Positions 15,901-25,335 of a DNA stretch of 64,000 bases are shown here, in pieces. Source of the stretch: Oribacterium sp. C9 (GTDB lineage Bacteria > Bacillota > Clostridia > Lachnospirales > Lachnospiraceae); assembly GCF_002007235.1 (NCBI RefSeq), contig NZ_MUHW01000009.1:62001-126000 (forward strand), given 5' to 3'. Under the pieces are notes generated by a model, which saw only the letters and a program-made list of their open reading frames with translations, was not told the DNA's origin and ran no database searches. Position numbers and translations under genes: made by a program. Each line of letters opens with the position of its first letter. Position 1 is the stretch's first letter.

Positions 15901-17556
15901 ATGAAAGCAGATAAGATCATAAGGAACGCGAAAATCTTCACATCTGACAAGGATAATCCTAAGGCAACCGCCCTTGTGGTAAAGGACGGAAAATTCGTCT
16001 ATGTGGGTTCGGAATCAGGTCTTTCAGAGTATGAAGGCGATGTTACAGATCTCGAAGGCAGATTCATCATGCCCGGAATCATTGACAGCCATGTTCATAT
16101 AACCATTCCTGTGGGTTTTGAGTACGCAGAAATCGATGAACGTCTTGAACCAAACGGCAAGCAGGAGGCATTTGACCTGATGGCGAAATATATCAAAGAG
16201 AATCCCGGTCAGAAACGTTACAGATTCCTCATGGAGAAAAGATTCCTGAATGGAGAGGATATCGTAAAAGAAGAGCTGGATGCTATATGTCCGGATGCCG
16301 AGCTTCAGATTCAGGAAGGAGAGGGACACAGCATCTGGGTCAACTCAAAGATCCTTGAGAGACACGGTATTACAGACGATACTCCTGATCCCATACCGGG
16401 ACTTGCCTTTTATGTGCGTAAGGATGGACATGTTACCGGAAATATGTATGAAGGCGCAACAGAAGTCCGCATCATTCTCGACAACGGAATGGAACTTAGC
16501 GATGAACAGGTCGACGCAGCTCTTCAACGCTGGATAGATTTCTCAGTCGAATTCGGAGTTTCCGCAGTATTTGATGCGGGACTTCCGGGAGATATGAAAT
16601 TCCATGAGAAGGTCTATAAGCGACTGTGTGAGCTGGACAAGCAGGGAAAACTGCCAGTTTATGTTGACGGAAGCCTTGTAGTCAATGCTGAAAAGGATGC
16701 TGAGGAAGGTCTCAGGGAACTTAAGCGCATACAGCGTGAGTACAACACTGAACACCTTAAGGTTCATACCATGAAGATATTTATGGATGGTACCCAGAAG
16801 ATCCATACCGCGGCTATGGTTACACCTTATGCGGATATCCACACCCTGGGCTCAACAGCCTTCACTGCTGAGGGAATAGCGAAGCTTTTAAAGGAGCTTA
16901 ATGAGGCAGATCTGGATCTTCACCTTCACACAGTCGGAGAGCGTGCATCACGCACAGTTCTTGATGGCGTGGAGCTGGCAAGAAAAGAGATGGGAGATGA
17001 CCTGCATGTGAGAGTCACCTGTGCTCATCTTGAGATTCAGGATGATGCGGATCTTGATCGTTTTGCGAAACTCGGCGTATTCGCAAACTTCACTCCGCAT
17101 TGGCATGCCGGAGATACCAGTGTCAGTGCTACCTGGCTCGGTGAGGAACGTTCCAGAAAGCAGTTCCGCTGCAAAACGCTCTGGGACAGCGGTGCGCTGG
17201 TGGCATGGTCAAGCGACAACATCACCTTCGGAGACTTTATGACCTGGAACCCGTATCTTGGCATGGAAGTCGGAATGACGCGTTTAATCACTGAAAAGAC
17301 CAGAAATTACGAGTATACCAGATTCCCTGAGGTATTCCCTCCTGAGAACCAGAAGATGAATATCGAAGAGATGCTGCTTGGATTTACCATAAACGGAGCA
17401 AAACAGCTTGGTATCGAAGCTAAAAAAGGCTCGATAACCGTCGGCAAGGATGCAGACTTCCTTGTATTTGACAAGGATCTGCTTACAGCTGAAAAAGAAG
17501 GTTTCAGCTATAACAAGCCGAAGGACGTATATTTTGGAGGTAAGAAGGTAAATTAA
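15901..17556 (+). CDS. YtcJ-like metal-dependent amidohydrolase (copy A)
   Basis: A 551-residue cytoplasmic member of the amidohydrolase-3 (YtcJ) group of the amidohydrolase superfamily; characterised relatives hydrolyse N-substituted formamides or other amides. The metal ligands are suggested by GIIDSHVHIT (HxH), the central lysine region KIFMDGTQKIHTAAM, LHTVGE and AWSSDN. The C-terminal LGIEAKKGSITVGKDADFLVFD is the usual beta-sandwich closure. ATG 15901 follows GGAGAG. It is about two-thirds identical by eye to copy C (19335-21002), with the divergent copy B between them. Substrate unknown. Confidence 0.85.
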   Translation: MKADKIIRNAKIFTSDKDNPKATALVVKDGKFVYVGSESGLSEYEGDVTDLEGRFIMPGIIDSHVHITIPVGFEYAEIDERLEPNGKQEAFDLMAKYIKENPGQKRYRFLMEKRFLNGEDIVKEELDAICPDAELQIQEGEGHSIWVNSKILERHGITDDTPDPIPGLAFYVRKDGHVTGNMYEGATEVRIILDNGMELSDEQVDAALQRWIDFSVEFGVSAVFDAGLPGDMKFHEKVYKRLCELDKQGKLPVYVDGSLVVNAEKDAEEGLRELKRIQREYNTEHLKVHTMKIFMDGTQKIHTAAMVTPYADIHTLGSTAFTAEGIAKLLKELNEADLDLHLHTVGERASRTVLDGVELARKEMGDDLHVRVTCAHLEIQDDADLDRFAKLGVFANFTPHWHAGDTSVSATWLGEERSRKQFRCKTLWDSGALVAWSSDNITFGDFMTWNPYLGMEVGMTRLITEKTRNYEYTRFPEVFPPENQKMNIEEMLLGFTINGAKQLGIEAKKGSITVGKDADFLVFDKDLLTAEKEGFSYNKPKDVYFGGKKVN

Positions 17557-17565
17557 TAATAGTTT

Positions 17566-17602
17566 TTTCAGTCGGGCAGCCGTAGTGCCGGTTGCCCGAC
17601 TT
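17566..17602 (+). other. long GC-rich hairpin between amidohydrolase copies A and B
   Basis: AGTCGGGCA-CCG and CGG-TGCCCGACT form a strong stem around TAGTGC. The 3' side lacks a T run (TATTCA), so it is at best a weak terminator and may protect or process the mRNA. Confidence 0.5.
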
Positions 17603-17638
17603 ATTCAAAAAAGTAATAGCGGAAGGATGGTTATTCTA

Positions 17639-19273
17639 ATGAAACATACTCTTATTCTTGGCAACATTATCACCATGGACGAAAAGAGACCCTTTGCCAA
17701 AGCGGCACTCGTCAAGAATGGTGTGTTTGCTTATATCGGCGATTCGGAGGAGGCAAAGCGGCTGGCAGTCCCGGATACGCAGGTACTGGATTACGGTGAT
17801 AACTACATCTACCCGGGCTTCCTTGAATCCCACTGTCACAGCTATCTGGCCGGTGACCGCGCGATCGGTCAGGCAAACCTCTCGCAGGTTGTACCGACTG
17901 ACTATACGAAATATCGCGAGATCATTAGAGATTTCATCGAAAAGAACCCGCAGCGCACGTTTTACCAGGCTGCGGGCTGGGTCGAGAATGATGAATATGT
18001 CACTAAGGCGTATCTGGATGAGATATGTGCCGATAAGATACTGCTCATGCAGACCGGTGGCGGACACTCCATGCTGCTTAACTCCATGGCGTTGAAATGG
18101 GCCGGCATTGATGCAGCCTACGCGAAGAAAATGGGCTATGACCTGGTGCATGTGGACGAAAGCGGCGAACCGGACGGTTACATCTGTGAGGCACCTGTGT
18201 TTGAACTGTACCCCAAGCTTCCCACCACCCTCGAGAATGCCAAGGACTATCTGCTTGCCTGGCAGGACATGGCCCTTGCAAGCGGCTACACCGCAGTGGC
18301 CGACGCCGGCGTGGAGGTCACCAATCCCATCGCTGTCAGGGCTTTCTACGAGTTGGAACAGGAAAATAAGCTGAAGCTGCGTACCTATGCTTACCTGATG
18401 GTTCCGGACAATCCCGAAGACCCGAAGGCGGAGGTGGCCCGCATAGCCAAAGACCGGGCTATGTACAGCGGCGAATACTTCCATGTCATTGGCGTCAAGA
18501 CATTTCTTGACGGCGTGACCGAAGCGCATACGGGCTGGCAGAATCAGGATTATGCCGATCAGCCCGGTTATCACGGCAACGAGAGATTCAACAATCATGA
18601 CAAGATGGTGGAACTGATAGCTGAAGCAGACAAGGAGGGACTGTCTGTTCACGTCCATTCCGAAGGAGGCGGCGCGACGCACTTCATGCTGGACTGCATC
18701 GAGGACGCAGAAAAAATCACCGGCGACATGGATCAGCGAAACGTTTTGGCCCATCTGCACTTTGTGACGGATGAGGATATCCGCCGCATGGCTGGAACAG
18801 GGTCTGTTCCGGCAGTCCCGCCGCTCTGGACGGCGGCGATTCCGGGCTTCTATGACATCGAAGTCAAGTATGTCGGTGCGGAATTAGCCAGCCAATCCTA
18901 TCCGATCAAATCCTTCTTTGATGCGGGCGCATATCCGGTCTTTCATTCTGACTACCCGGTTTCTCCGTCATTCAGCATTCCAAACAGCATTTACATGGCG
19001 GAAACCCGCGCACTTCCTAAGGGGATGTTCGATGGCGCTGACACCCGGAACAATATAAAGGAAGCGATCACCCGTGAGCAGTCTCTTCGCGCCCTGACCA
19101 TCAATGTTGCTCATGCATGGCACCAGGAGCATCGCCTGGGTTCAATCGAGTTCGGCAAGATCGCCAACATGACGGTATATGACTGTGACTTCCTGCATGA
19201 TGACATTGAAAAAGTAGCCCAGGCAAATCTTATCGCTACCATTGTTGACGGTGAGGAAGTCTATAAAGCGTAA
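17639..19273 (+). CDS. YtcJ-like amidohydrolase (copy B, divergent)
   Basis: A 544-residue amidohydrolase-3 protein. The metal-site HxH is in GFLESHCHSYL, the lysine region is GVKTFLDGVTEAHTGW, followed by VHVHSEGG, LAHLHFV and FHSDYPVS, and the closing domain reads LGSIEFGKIANMTVYD. It shares only the fold-level motifs with copies A and C. Its coding sequence is visibly richer in G/C at third positions than both neighbours, which suggests separate acquisition. ATG 17639 has GGAAGG about 10 bases upstream. The tandem arrangement suggests a role on related amide or N-acyl compounds. Confidence 0.85.
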   Translation: MKHTLILGNIITMDEKRPFAKAALVKNGVFAYIGDSEEAKRLAVPDTQVLDYGDNYIYPGFLESHCHSYLAGDRAIGQANLSQVVPTDYTKYREIIRDFIEKNPQRTFYQAAGWVENDEYVTKAYLDEICADKILLMQTGGGHSMLLNSMALKWAGIDAAYAKKMGYDLVHVDESGEPDGYICEAPVFELYPKLPTTLENAKDYLLAWQDMALASGYTAVADAGVEVTNPIAVRAFYELEQENKLKLRTYAYLMVPDNPEDPKAEVARIAKDRAMYSGEYFHVIGVKTFLDGVTEAHTGWQNQDYADQPGYHGNERFNNHDKMVELIAEADKEGLSVHVHSEGGGATHFMLDCIEDAEKITGDMDQRNVLAHLHFVTDEDIRRMAGTGSVPAVPPLWTAAIPGFYDIEVKYVGAELASQSYPIKSFFDAGAYPVFHSDYPVSPSFSIPNSIYMAETRALPKGMFDGADTRNNIKEAITREQSLRALTINVAHAWHQEHRLGSIEFGKIANMTVYDCDFLHDDIEKVAQANLIATIVDGEEVYKA

Positions 19274-19334
19274 GTTTAGCTTGCGAATCTATTTCCGGCA
19301 TATCAAATCAATAACGAAAGGAAAGAGAGCATCC

Positions 19335-21002
19335 ATGAAAGCAGACAAGATCATCAAAAATGCAAAAATATTCACCTCGGACAACAACAATCCACAAGCT
19401 TCTGTCCTTGTGGTGAAGGATGGACAATTCGTCTATGTAGGAGATGAGACCGGGCTTTCGGAGTTTGAAGGTGAAGTCACAGACCTCGGCGGAAAGTTCA
19501 TCATGCCCGGCATTATTGACAGCCATGTCCATGTGACCACCGGCGTCGGGTTTGAATACACAGATCTGGGTGTTCCCGTAATGTGTTCCACTAAAAAGAA
19601 TTGTCTTGAATATATGGCAGACTATATCAGGAACAATCCGGGACTAAAGCGTTACAGATTCATGATGGAGCGTTCTTGTCTTAATGGAGAGGAGCTCTCA
19701 AAGGAAGATCTCGATGCTATATGCCCGGACGCAGAGATCGTGGTCCTGGAGGGTGAAGTACACAGCAACTGGGTGAACTCCAAAGTCCTTGAGGCCCATG
19801 GTATCACAGATGACACGCCGGATCCTGTGCCGGGACTCGCTTATTTTGTGCGAAAGGACGGGCATGTGACCGGAAACTCATATGAAACCGCGAGTTGGCC
19901 AATTCTCTTCGATGGCGTAAATGACCTGACTGATGAGCAGATAAGCGCAGCTATCTCACGCTGGCTTGACTCCTCCGTAAAGTATGGTGTGAGCTGTGTA
20001 TTTGATGCCGGTTTTCCGGAGCATAACGAGGTCAATGAGCGAATCTACAAATATCTTCGTGAGCTGGACAAACAAGGATTGCTGCCTGTATATGTCGACG
20101 GATGTTATGTGCTCACCCAGCCGCGGAAAATGAAGGAGGCTCTGGAGGGCGTGAAGCGTTTCAGGGATGAGTTTGACACAGAACACATGAAGGTTCACAC
20201 TCTGAAGATTTTTATGGACGGCACACTGAAAATCGAGACCGCAGCTATGGTCACTCCTTACGTGGATACCGGCGCACTGGGAGCTTCAGCGTTTAATGCT
20301 GAGCAAGTCGCCGGGATTCTTAAAGAGCTTAATGATGCCGGTCTGGAGCTTCATGTACATACCGTTGGAGAGGCTTCATCCCGCGTTGTATTGGACGGTG
20401 TGGAGCTTGCAAAAAAGGAGCTGGGAGACAAGTATCGTGTGAAAGTCACCTGTGCCCATCTGTGGGTTCAGGATGACGCAGATCTTTCCCGCTTTGCAAA
20501 ACTGGGTGTAACTGCCAATTTTACGCCATGGTGGCACAGCGGCAACGTAGGCGGCAATCCTGCCGGGTACTGGCCTGAGTTTATCGGAGAAAAGCGCGGA
20601 CATTCCATGTTCCGCTGCAAGACTATCTGGGACACCGGAGCGTTAGTGACATGGTCAAGCGATGAGGTTTTTTACGGAGATTTCAGGAACTGGAGCCCCT
20701 ACCTTGCAATGGAAGTCGGAATGACACGCTGGATAAATGAGAAGACCAGATTTGAAGAGGAAAGCAGAACCGTTACGGCGTTTCCACCATTAAGTGAGAG
20801 AATGAACATTGAAGAAATGCTCCTTGGTTATACCATCAACGGAGCTAAACAGCTTGGCATCGAGGCAAAAAAGGGCTCTATCGAGGCCGGCAAAGATGCT
20901 GATTTCCTTGTATTCGACAAAGATCTCCTTACAGCGGAACATGAGGGATTCAGCTACAACAACCCGAGTGAAGTTTACTTCGAAGGTAAAAGCATGGCTT
21001 AA
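19335..21002 (+). CDS. YtcJ-like amidohydrolase (copy C, paralogue of copy A)
   Basis: A 555-residue paralogue of copy A. MKADKIIKNAKIFTSD is nearly the same as the copy A start; it also has GIIDSHVHVT, KIFMDGTLKIETAAM, VHTVGE, TWSSDE and the same LGIEAKKGSIEAGKDADFLV end. It differs from A in a region around residues 75-100 and by a short insertion near NFTPWWHSGNVGGNPAGYWPE, both likely to line the active site, so the two may have different substrates. GGAAAGAGAG precedes ATG 19335; longer in-frame starts overlap copy B and are unlikely. Confidence 0.85.
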   Translation: MKADKIIKNAKIFTSDNNNPQASVLVVKDGQFVYVGDETGLSEFEGEVTDLGGKFIMPGIIDSHVHVTTGVGFEYTDLGVPVMCSTKKNCLEYMADYIRNNPGLKRYRFMMERSCLNGEELSKEDLDAICPDAEIVVLEGEVHSNWVNSKVLEAHGITDDTPDPVPGLAYFVRKDGHVTGNSYETASWPILFDGVNDLTDEQISAAISRWLDSSVKYGVSCVFDAGFPEHNEVNERIYKYLRELDKQGLLPVYVDGCYVLTQPRKMKEALEGVKRFRDEFDTEHMKVHTLKIFMDGTLKIETAAMVTPYVDTGALGASAFNAEQVAGILKELNDAGLELHVHTVGEASSRVVLDGVELAKKELGDKYRVKVTCAHLWVQDDADLSRFAKLGVTANFTPWWHSGNVGGNPAGYWPEFIGEKRGHSMFRCKTIWDTGALVTWSSDEVFYGDFRNWSPYLAMEVGMTRWINEKTRFEEESRTVTAFPPLSERMNIEEMLLGYTINGAKQLGIEAKKGSIEAGKDADFLVFDKDLLTAEHEGFSYNNPSEVYFEGKSMA

Positions 21003-21122
21003 AAATCAACACATCTTCCGGCAGAAGGGTAAAGAAGAATACGGATAGCTCTGAACGTTTTTCAGGAACAGATATCACGAAATAAATGGATTCATGAAAA
21101 CATTGATAAGAGAGGAGTAAAA

Positions 21123-22103
21123 ATGAACAACATGTCATCAGAAACAACAGGTGCTGCACCCGACTATTCCAAGGCGGAATGCTGGTACAAGATTCCGGAA
21201 ATCACCAGGGAAGTTGACACCTTCTACATTTATGCGACGGAGTACATCATGGGAAGCTTTGAGGAAGGCGCTCCCGATTATGCGACCCTCGACAATGCTG
21301 AGATGCGGCTTGGGGTAAAGAATGAGTACAGGGATCACGCATCAACCTTCGCAGATGCTACCAACGTGTTTGTGCCCTACTATCGCCAGTCCGGCTTACG
21401 ATTCGCTGGGGAAGTATTTAAGAATACCGGAACCGCAGATGGGGCTTTTATCGGCATGCCCATGGACGATATAATCGCTGCTCTCGACTACTACTTCGAG
21501 CACTTTAACAGTGGCCGGCCCTTCATAATCGCGGGTCACAGTCAGGGCTCGGCAATGCTTTTAATGCTTCTTCAGACATACTTTAAAGAGCATTCCGATT
21601 ACTATGCACGCATGGTGGCATCCTACGCCATCGGCTACTCCGTCACAGACGAATACCTTGCAGCCAACCCGCACCTTAAGTTTGCCACAGGCGAGAGTGA
21701 TACGGGGGTCATCATCGCCTATAACACCGAGGGTCCCAAGAACGTGGAGACCAACGCCCATAACATCGTCGTACTGCCCAACACGAGGAGCATTAACCCC
21801 CTCAACTGGAAGCTTGATGAAACCTATGCCCCTGCCAGCATGAACCTGGGTTCTATCATGGAGAATGAGAAAACAGGCGAGTCAGAGATCATGAATATCG
21901 GTGCGGATGCACAGATAAACCTGTCCCGGGGTGTAGTCGTGACAAATGCTCAGCTTACACCTACCTCCGCGGAAATCGCCAAAGCCGGTGCCGAGTTCTT
22001 CGGTCCGGATGGCCGCCACGCCTACGACTACATGTACTACTACAACAATATAAAGGACAATGTAGCAAAACGTGTCACAGCGTACCTGAATAACAGAACC
22101 TGA
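21123..22103 (+). CDS. DUF3089-like alpha/beta hydrolase, no signal peptide
   Basis: A 326-residue DUF3089-family protein with the alpha/beta-hydrolase nucleophile elbow GHSQGS (FIIAGHSQGSAMLLML). It is a close paralogue of the lipoprotein at 22773-23843 over the whole catalytic region (EEGAPDYA, NVFVPYYRQ, INPLNWKLDETYAPAS, YNNIKDNVAKR) but starts at APDYSKAECW, where the lipoprotein still has linker. I checked upstream: the frame is open back to a stop at 21030 but encodes no hydrophobic stretch, and AGAGGAG sits just before ATG 21123. It therefore appears to be a cytoplasmic form. Substrate unknown; esterase or amidase chemistry is likely. Confidence 0.8.
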   Translation: MNNMSSETTGAAPDYSKAECWYKIPEITREVDTFYIYATEYIMGSFEEGAPDYATLDNAEMRLGVKNEYRDHASTFADATNVFVPYYRQSGLRFAGEVFKNTGTADGAFIGMPMDDIIAALDYYFEHFNSGRPFIIAGHSQGSAMLLMLLQTYFKEHSDYYARMVASYAIGYSVTDEYLAANPHLKFATGESDTGVIIAYNTEGPKNVETNAHNIVVLPNTRSINPLNWKLDETYAPASMNLGSIMENEKTGESEIMNIGADAQINLSRGVVVTNAQLTPTSAEIAKAGAEFFGPDGRHAYDYMYYYNNIKDNVAKRVTAYLNNRT

Positions 22104-22128
22104 ATTGATGATTCAAGGGTGTAAAAGA

Positions 22129-22752
22129 ATGCGTATTTATATTGTTCGTCATGGAGAAACGGATGCAAATAAAAAAGGTTATGCCCAGGGATGGACTGAT
22201 GACCCGTTAAATGAAAACGGGCATATTCTTGCCGAAATCACGGGGCGTGGCATGAAAGGCATCCATTTTGATTTTTGCATATCAAGTCCCTTGCAAAGAG
22301 CAAGGGAAACAGCGGAGATCATACTCAGAGAATCCGAAAACAGAGTTTCTGTTTCATTTGATGACCGTATTAAAGAAATGAACTTTGGAAGCTTTGAGGG
22401 AATGAGTATCAGAAAAGAAAATGTGGTCAGCTTTCTGAGGAAACCGGTCCTTGATTACAGGTTTCCTGATGGCGAAAGCATCAAAGATGTAATGGAAAGA
22501 ACACAGGCGTTTCTAAAAGACCTTATATCTAAAGATGATGATAAGACTTATCTGGTATCGACACATGGATGCGCACTGAGAGCCATGCTCAATTTCCTGT
22601 ATGAAGATCCATATGATTTTTGGCATGGACATGTACCGTTTAATTGCTGTGTGAATATCCTTGATGTTAAGGATGGCGCTGCAACGCTTATTGCGGAAGA
22701 CAAACTCTACTACGATCGAGAGCTGGCAATCGATCGTTATACTGGCAGCTAA
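22129..22752 (+). CDS. histidine phosphatase (phosphoglycerate-mutase-like)
   Basis: A 207-residue branch-1 histidine phosphatase. The catalytic RHGET (IYIVRHGETDANKKGYAQGW) at residues 5-15, the second Arg in SSPLQRARETAEI, the acid Glu in MNFGSFEGM and the second His in VSTHGCALR are all present. Such proteins remove phosphate from sugar phosphates or cofactor precursors. ATG 22129 has AGGGTG 8 bases upstream; TTG/ATG at 22105/22108 lack a site. It lies between the two DUF3089 genes with short gaps, so it belongs to that operon. Confidence 0.88.
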   Translation: MRIYIVRHGETDANKKGYAQGWTDDPLNENGHILAEITGRGMKGIHFDFCISSPLQRARETAEIILRESENRVSVSFDDRIKEMNFGSFEGMSIRKENVVSFLRKPVLDYRFPDGESIKDVMERTQAFLKDLISKDDDKTYLVSTHGCALRAMLNFLYEDPYDFWHGHVPFNCCVNILDVKDGAATLIAEDKLYYDRELAIDRYTGS

Positions 22753-22772
22753 GGAATGAAAGGAGACGATAG

Positions 22773-23843
22773 ATGAAAAAGAAGATTATAGCATTGGTAA
22801 GCTCCGGTCTTATGGCTTTATGTCTGGCGGGCTGTAACTCTCAGTTATCAGTGCCAGAAATTACGATACCGGCAACGGAAACTGAAACTGACTCCGGTGA
22901 GAGCAATACTGATGCGCCGGACTATTCTCAGGAGGATTATTGGGTACAGATTCCGGAGATCACCAAGGATGTCGATACGTTCTATATTTACTCGACGGTG
23001 TACGTTGAGTCGAGTTTTGAAGAGGGTGCACCTGATTATGCTTCCCTCGACAACCCCGAGATGATCGTTGGTGCATTAGGCGAATACGTGACAAATGCAA
23101 GTGTGTACGAAGATTCCACAAATGTTTTTGTGCCATTTTATCGTCAGGCCGGTATGCGCTACGCAGGGGAAGTCTCCAAGAAGACCGGAAACATTGACGC
23201 AGCACTCTCCGGTATATCCTACGATGATATAAAGGCAGCTCTCGATTACTACTTTGAGAATTATAATGCCGGCCGTCCATTCATAATCGCAGGGCATAGT
23301 CAGGGTTCATCAATGGTCAAGTATGTACTGACGCACTACTTCACGGAACATCCCGAGTACTACGAGCGCATGGTCACAGCCTACGTCATCGGATTCTCTG
23401 TCACACAGGACGACCTCGATACCTATCCTCACCTGAAGTTTGCCACCGGAGAAACCGACACGGGTGTCATCGTGAGCTGGAATACCGAGGGACCGAAGAA
23501 CGTGGAGGAGAATGCCCATAATGTAGTTGTTCTGCCGGGTGCCATCAGCATAAACCCTTTGAACTGGAAGCTGGATGATACTTATGCTCCGGCCAGCGAG
23601 AACCTGGGCTCATTAATGCTGAACGAAGAAACCGGAGAATATGAGATTACCGACATAGGCGCTGACGCACAGATAGTTCTCGACCGCGGTGTCGTAGTAA
23701 CGAACACCAAATATGATCAGTATGCGGCAGCAGAATTCTTCGGGCCTCAAAGCTTCCATGAAGACGACTACACAATCTATTACAACAACATCAAGGACAA
23801 CGTGGCAAAACGTATTGCATCTTATAAGGCTGACCATAAGTAA
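22773..23843 (+). CDS. DUF3089-like alpha/beta hydrolase lipoprotein
   Basis: A 356-residue surface lipoprotein. The signal peptide ends in a CLAGC lipobox, followed by a Thr/Glu-rich linker to about residue 48. The catalytic domain has GHSQGS as nucleophile elbow and matches the cytoplasmic paralogue at 21123-22103 closely. The pair suggests one compound is hydrolysed both outside and inside the cell, or that one copy recently lost or gained a signal. GGAGACGAT precedes ATG 22773. Confidence 0.85.
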   Translation: MKKKIIALVSSGLMALCLAGCNSQLSVPEITIPATETETDSGESNTDAPDYSQEDYWVQIPEITKDVDTFYIYSTVYVESSFEEGAPDYASLDNPEMIVGALGEYVTNASVYEDSTNVFVPFYRQAGMRYAGEVSKKTGNIDAALSGISYDDIKAALDYYFENYNAGRPFIIAGHSQGSSMVKYVLTHYFTEHPEYYERMVTAYVIGFSVTQDDLDTYPHLKFATGETDTGVIVSWNTEGPKNVEENAHNVVVLPGAISINPLNWKLDDTYAPASENLGSLMLNEETGEYEITDIGADAQIVLDRGVVVTNTKYDQYAAAEFFGPQSFHEDDYTIYYNNIKDNVAKRIASYKADHK

Positions 23844-23892
23844 GAATTCGTAAGAAAGGAGAATAGGCCAATGAAAGAAGATATGCAAAAAA

Positions 23893-23918
23893 GTGCTCCT
23901 GACATAATCAGGAGCACA
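23893..23918 (-). terminator. terminator of the yesM/yesN-type operon (minus strand)
   Basis: GTGCTCCTGA and TCAGGAGCAC form a perfect 10-bp stem with a CATAA-type loop; on the minus strand it is followed by T6. It sits between convergent genes. Confidence 0.85.
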
Positions 23919-23960
23919 CAACTTGCCATAAAGTTTCTTTTTTTTCGGAAAATCGACTTT

Positions 23961-25250
23961 TTATCCTTCACTTTTTGCCTGTATAAATTCTCTCGGTGAA
24001 ACCCCTGCCACCTTTTTGAATACCTTGGAGAAGTAGTAGGCTGACTCGAATCCGAGGGCATCGGCTACCTCGTAGACCTTCATATCATCGGAGAGGAGCA
24101 TCTTCTTTGCGTGCTCTATCTTTCTGGTGTAGACATACTCGGAAAAACCGATATCTGTGTTCTTTTTGAAGAGAACTGAAAGGTAGGCAGGAGAGAGTCC
24201 GAAGGCATCGGCTATCTCGTTCAGCTGCAGCTTTCCGTTCAAGTTATGGTCAATGTAATCCTGTATGGTGGATATGAGCTTATCCTTACCTGAACGACGA
24301 TTGGCGCCTACTATATGGCTGAAAAGTCTTATGGGGGCATCATGATCCGCCTCTTTTTCAGCAGCTTCAGCCTCTTCAAAGGTAGTATGGATCTCCATAG
24401 GTGCGGATACGGCGGTACCGATACCTAATCGAAGAGAAACATTGAAATAATTGTTTATCATGGTGTGGGCATTTTCCACCGCTTCCTGAATATGAGTCAT
24501 ACTTTCCGCCACAGGAGTGTTCTCTGTAAAGAAGAACAGGATAGTAAAATGTTCGGTATCGTTTGAAACTATATAACATGGAGCATAACGCTCAACTATT
24601 TCCCTCGTCATTGAGAGGCAGGAGCGATACAAAGTAATCATATGTGAAGACTCTGTATTAGTGCTTTCGTTAACGATCTCTGCAAACGCGGCTATATATC
24701 TGTTGTATTTGAAATCCATCTGAACATTGATAGCTTCATGCTTAAGAGCTGTTTCCTCTTCAAACTCTCCATGGAGAAGCTTCATCATGAAGTGCTGTCT
24801 CAGTTCTTCAAGCTGAACAGTATCTGCATTCTGCGAAAGTTCCGGGTCCTTTTGAACAGCAGGTTTTTTCACCTGATTTACACGGGCTATAGCTTTCTTT
24901 ATCGCATCGCTAAGCTGTTCTTTATCAAGCTCTATCTTCACGAGATAGTCCACAGCCTGATAGGAGAGTGCCTTCCGCACCATATCGAACTCTTCATAGG
25001 CTGTCAGCATGATAAATGCCGGAACCGGTCCATAATGTTTATTTGATTCTGCCAAAAGCTCAAGTCCTGTCATGACCGGCATCTTGATATCAGCGATAAC
25101 TATGTCCGGGCTCTGTGTCCCGATGATATCAAGAGCATCCTTTCCATTGGAGGCAGAACCTATGACCTCAACATTTTCAAATCCCTGAAGCATGGATTTG
25201 AGCCCCACCTGAACAAGAGGCTCATCGTCAACAATTAAAACTCTATACAT
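23961..25250 (-). CDS. YesN-like AraC-type response regulator
   Basis: A 429-residue regulator with a receiver (residues 1-125, phospho-acceptor D54 in IVIADIKMP, D8/D9 acidic pair), a middle region of about 190 residues, and a C-terminal AraC-type double helix-turn-helix (about 325-425: LQLNEIADAFGLSPAYLSVLFKK, then VADALGFESAYYFSKVFKK). It is encoded downstream of its kinase on the minus strand. The AraC output and the divergent sugar ABC operon imply it activates that operon. Direct repeats at 27290-27320 are candidate binding sites. Confidence 0.92.
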   Translation of the reverse strand: MYRVLIVDDEPLVQVGLKSMLQGFENVEVIGSASNGKDALDIIGTQSPDIVIADIKMPVMTGLELLAESNKHYGPVPAFIMLTAYEEFDMVRKALSYQAVDYLVKIELDKEQLSDAIKKAIARVNQVKKPAVQKDPELSQNADTVQLEELRQHFMMKLLHGEFEEETALKHEAINVQMDFKYNRYIAAFAEIVNESTNTESSHMITLYRSCLSMTREIVERYAPCYIVSNDTEHFTILFFFTENTPVAESMTHIQEAVENAHTMINNYFNVSLRLGIGTAVSAPMEIHTTFEEAEAAEKEADHDAPIRLFSHIVGANRRSGKDKLISTIQDYIDHNLNGKLQLNEIADAFGLSPAYLSVLFKKNTDIGFSEYVYTRKIEHAKKMLLSDDMKVYEVADALGFESAYYFSKVFKKVAGVSPREFIQAKSEG

Positions 25251-25335
25251 TATCCTTTACCATAAATCAGCATCGATATGTGCTGTTTTTCTCTTTCCTG
25301 AATTTCATGCCGTACAAAGATACATCCTGCGTTCA

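Noticed and set aside
17636-18760. 374-codon ORF on the minus strand
   Set aside because: It lies wholly within amidohydrolase copy B in a mirror frame, has no ribosome site and no family features; it is open because that gene is G/C-rich at third positions.
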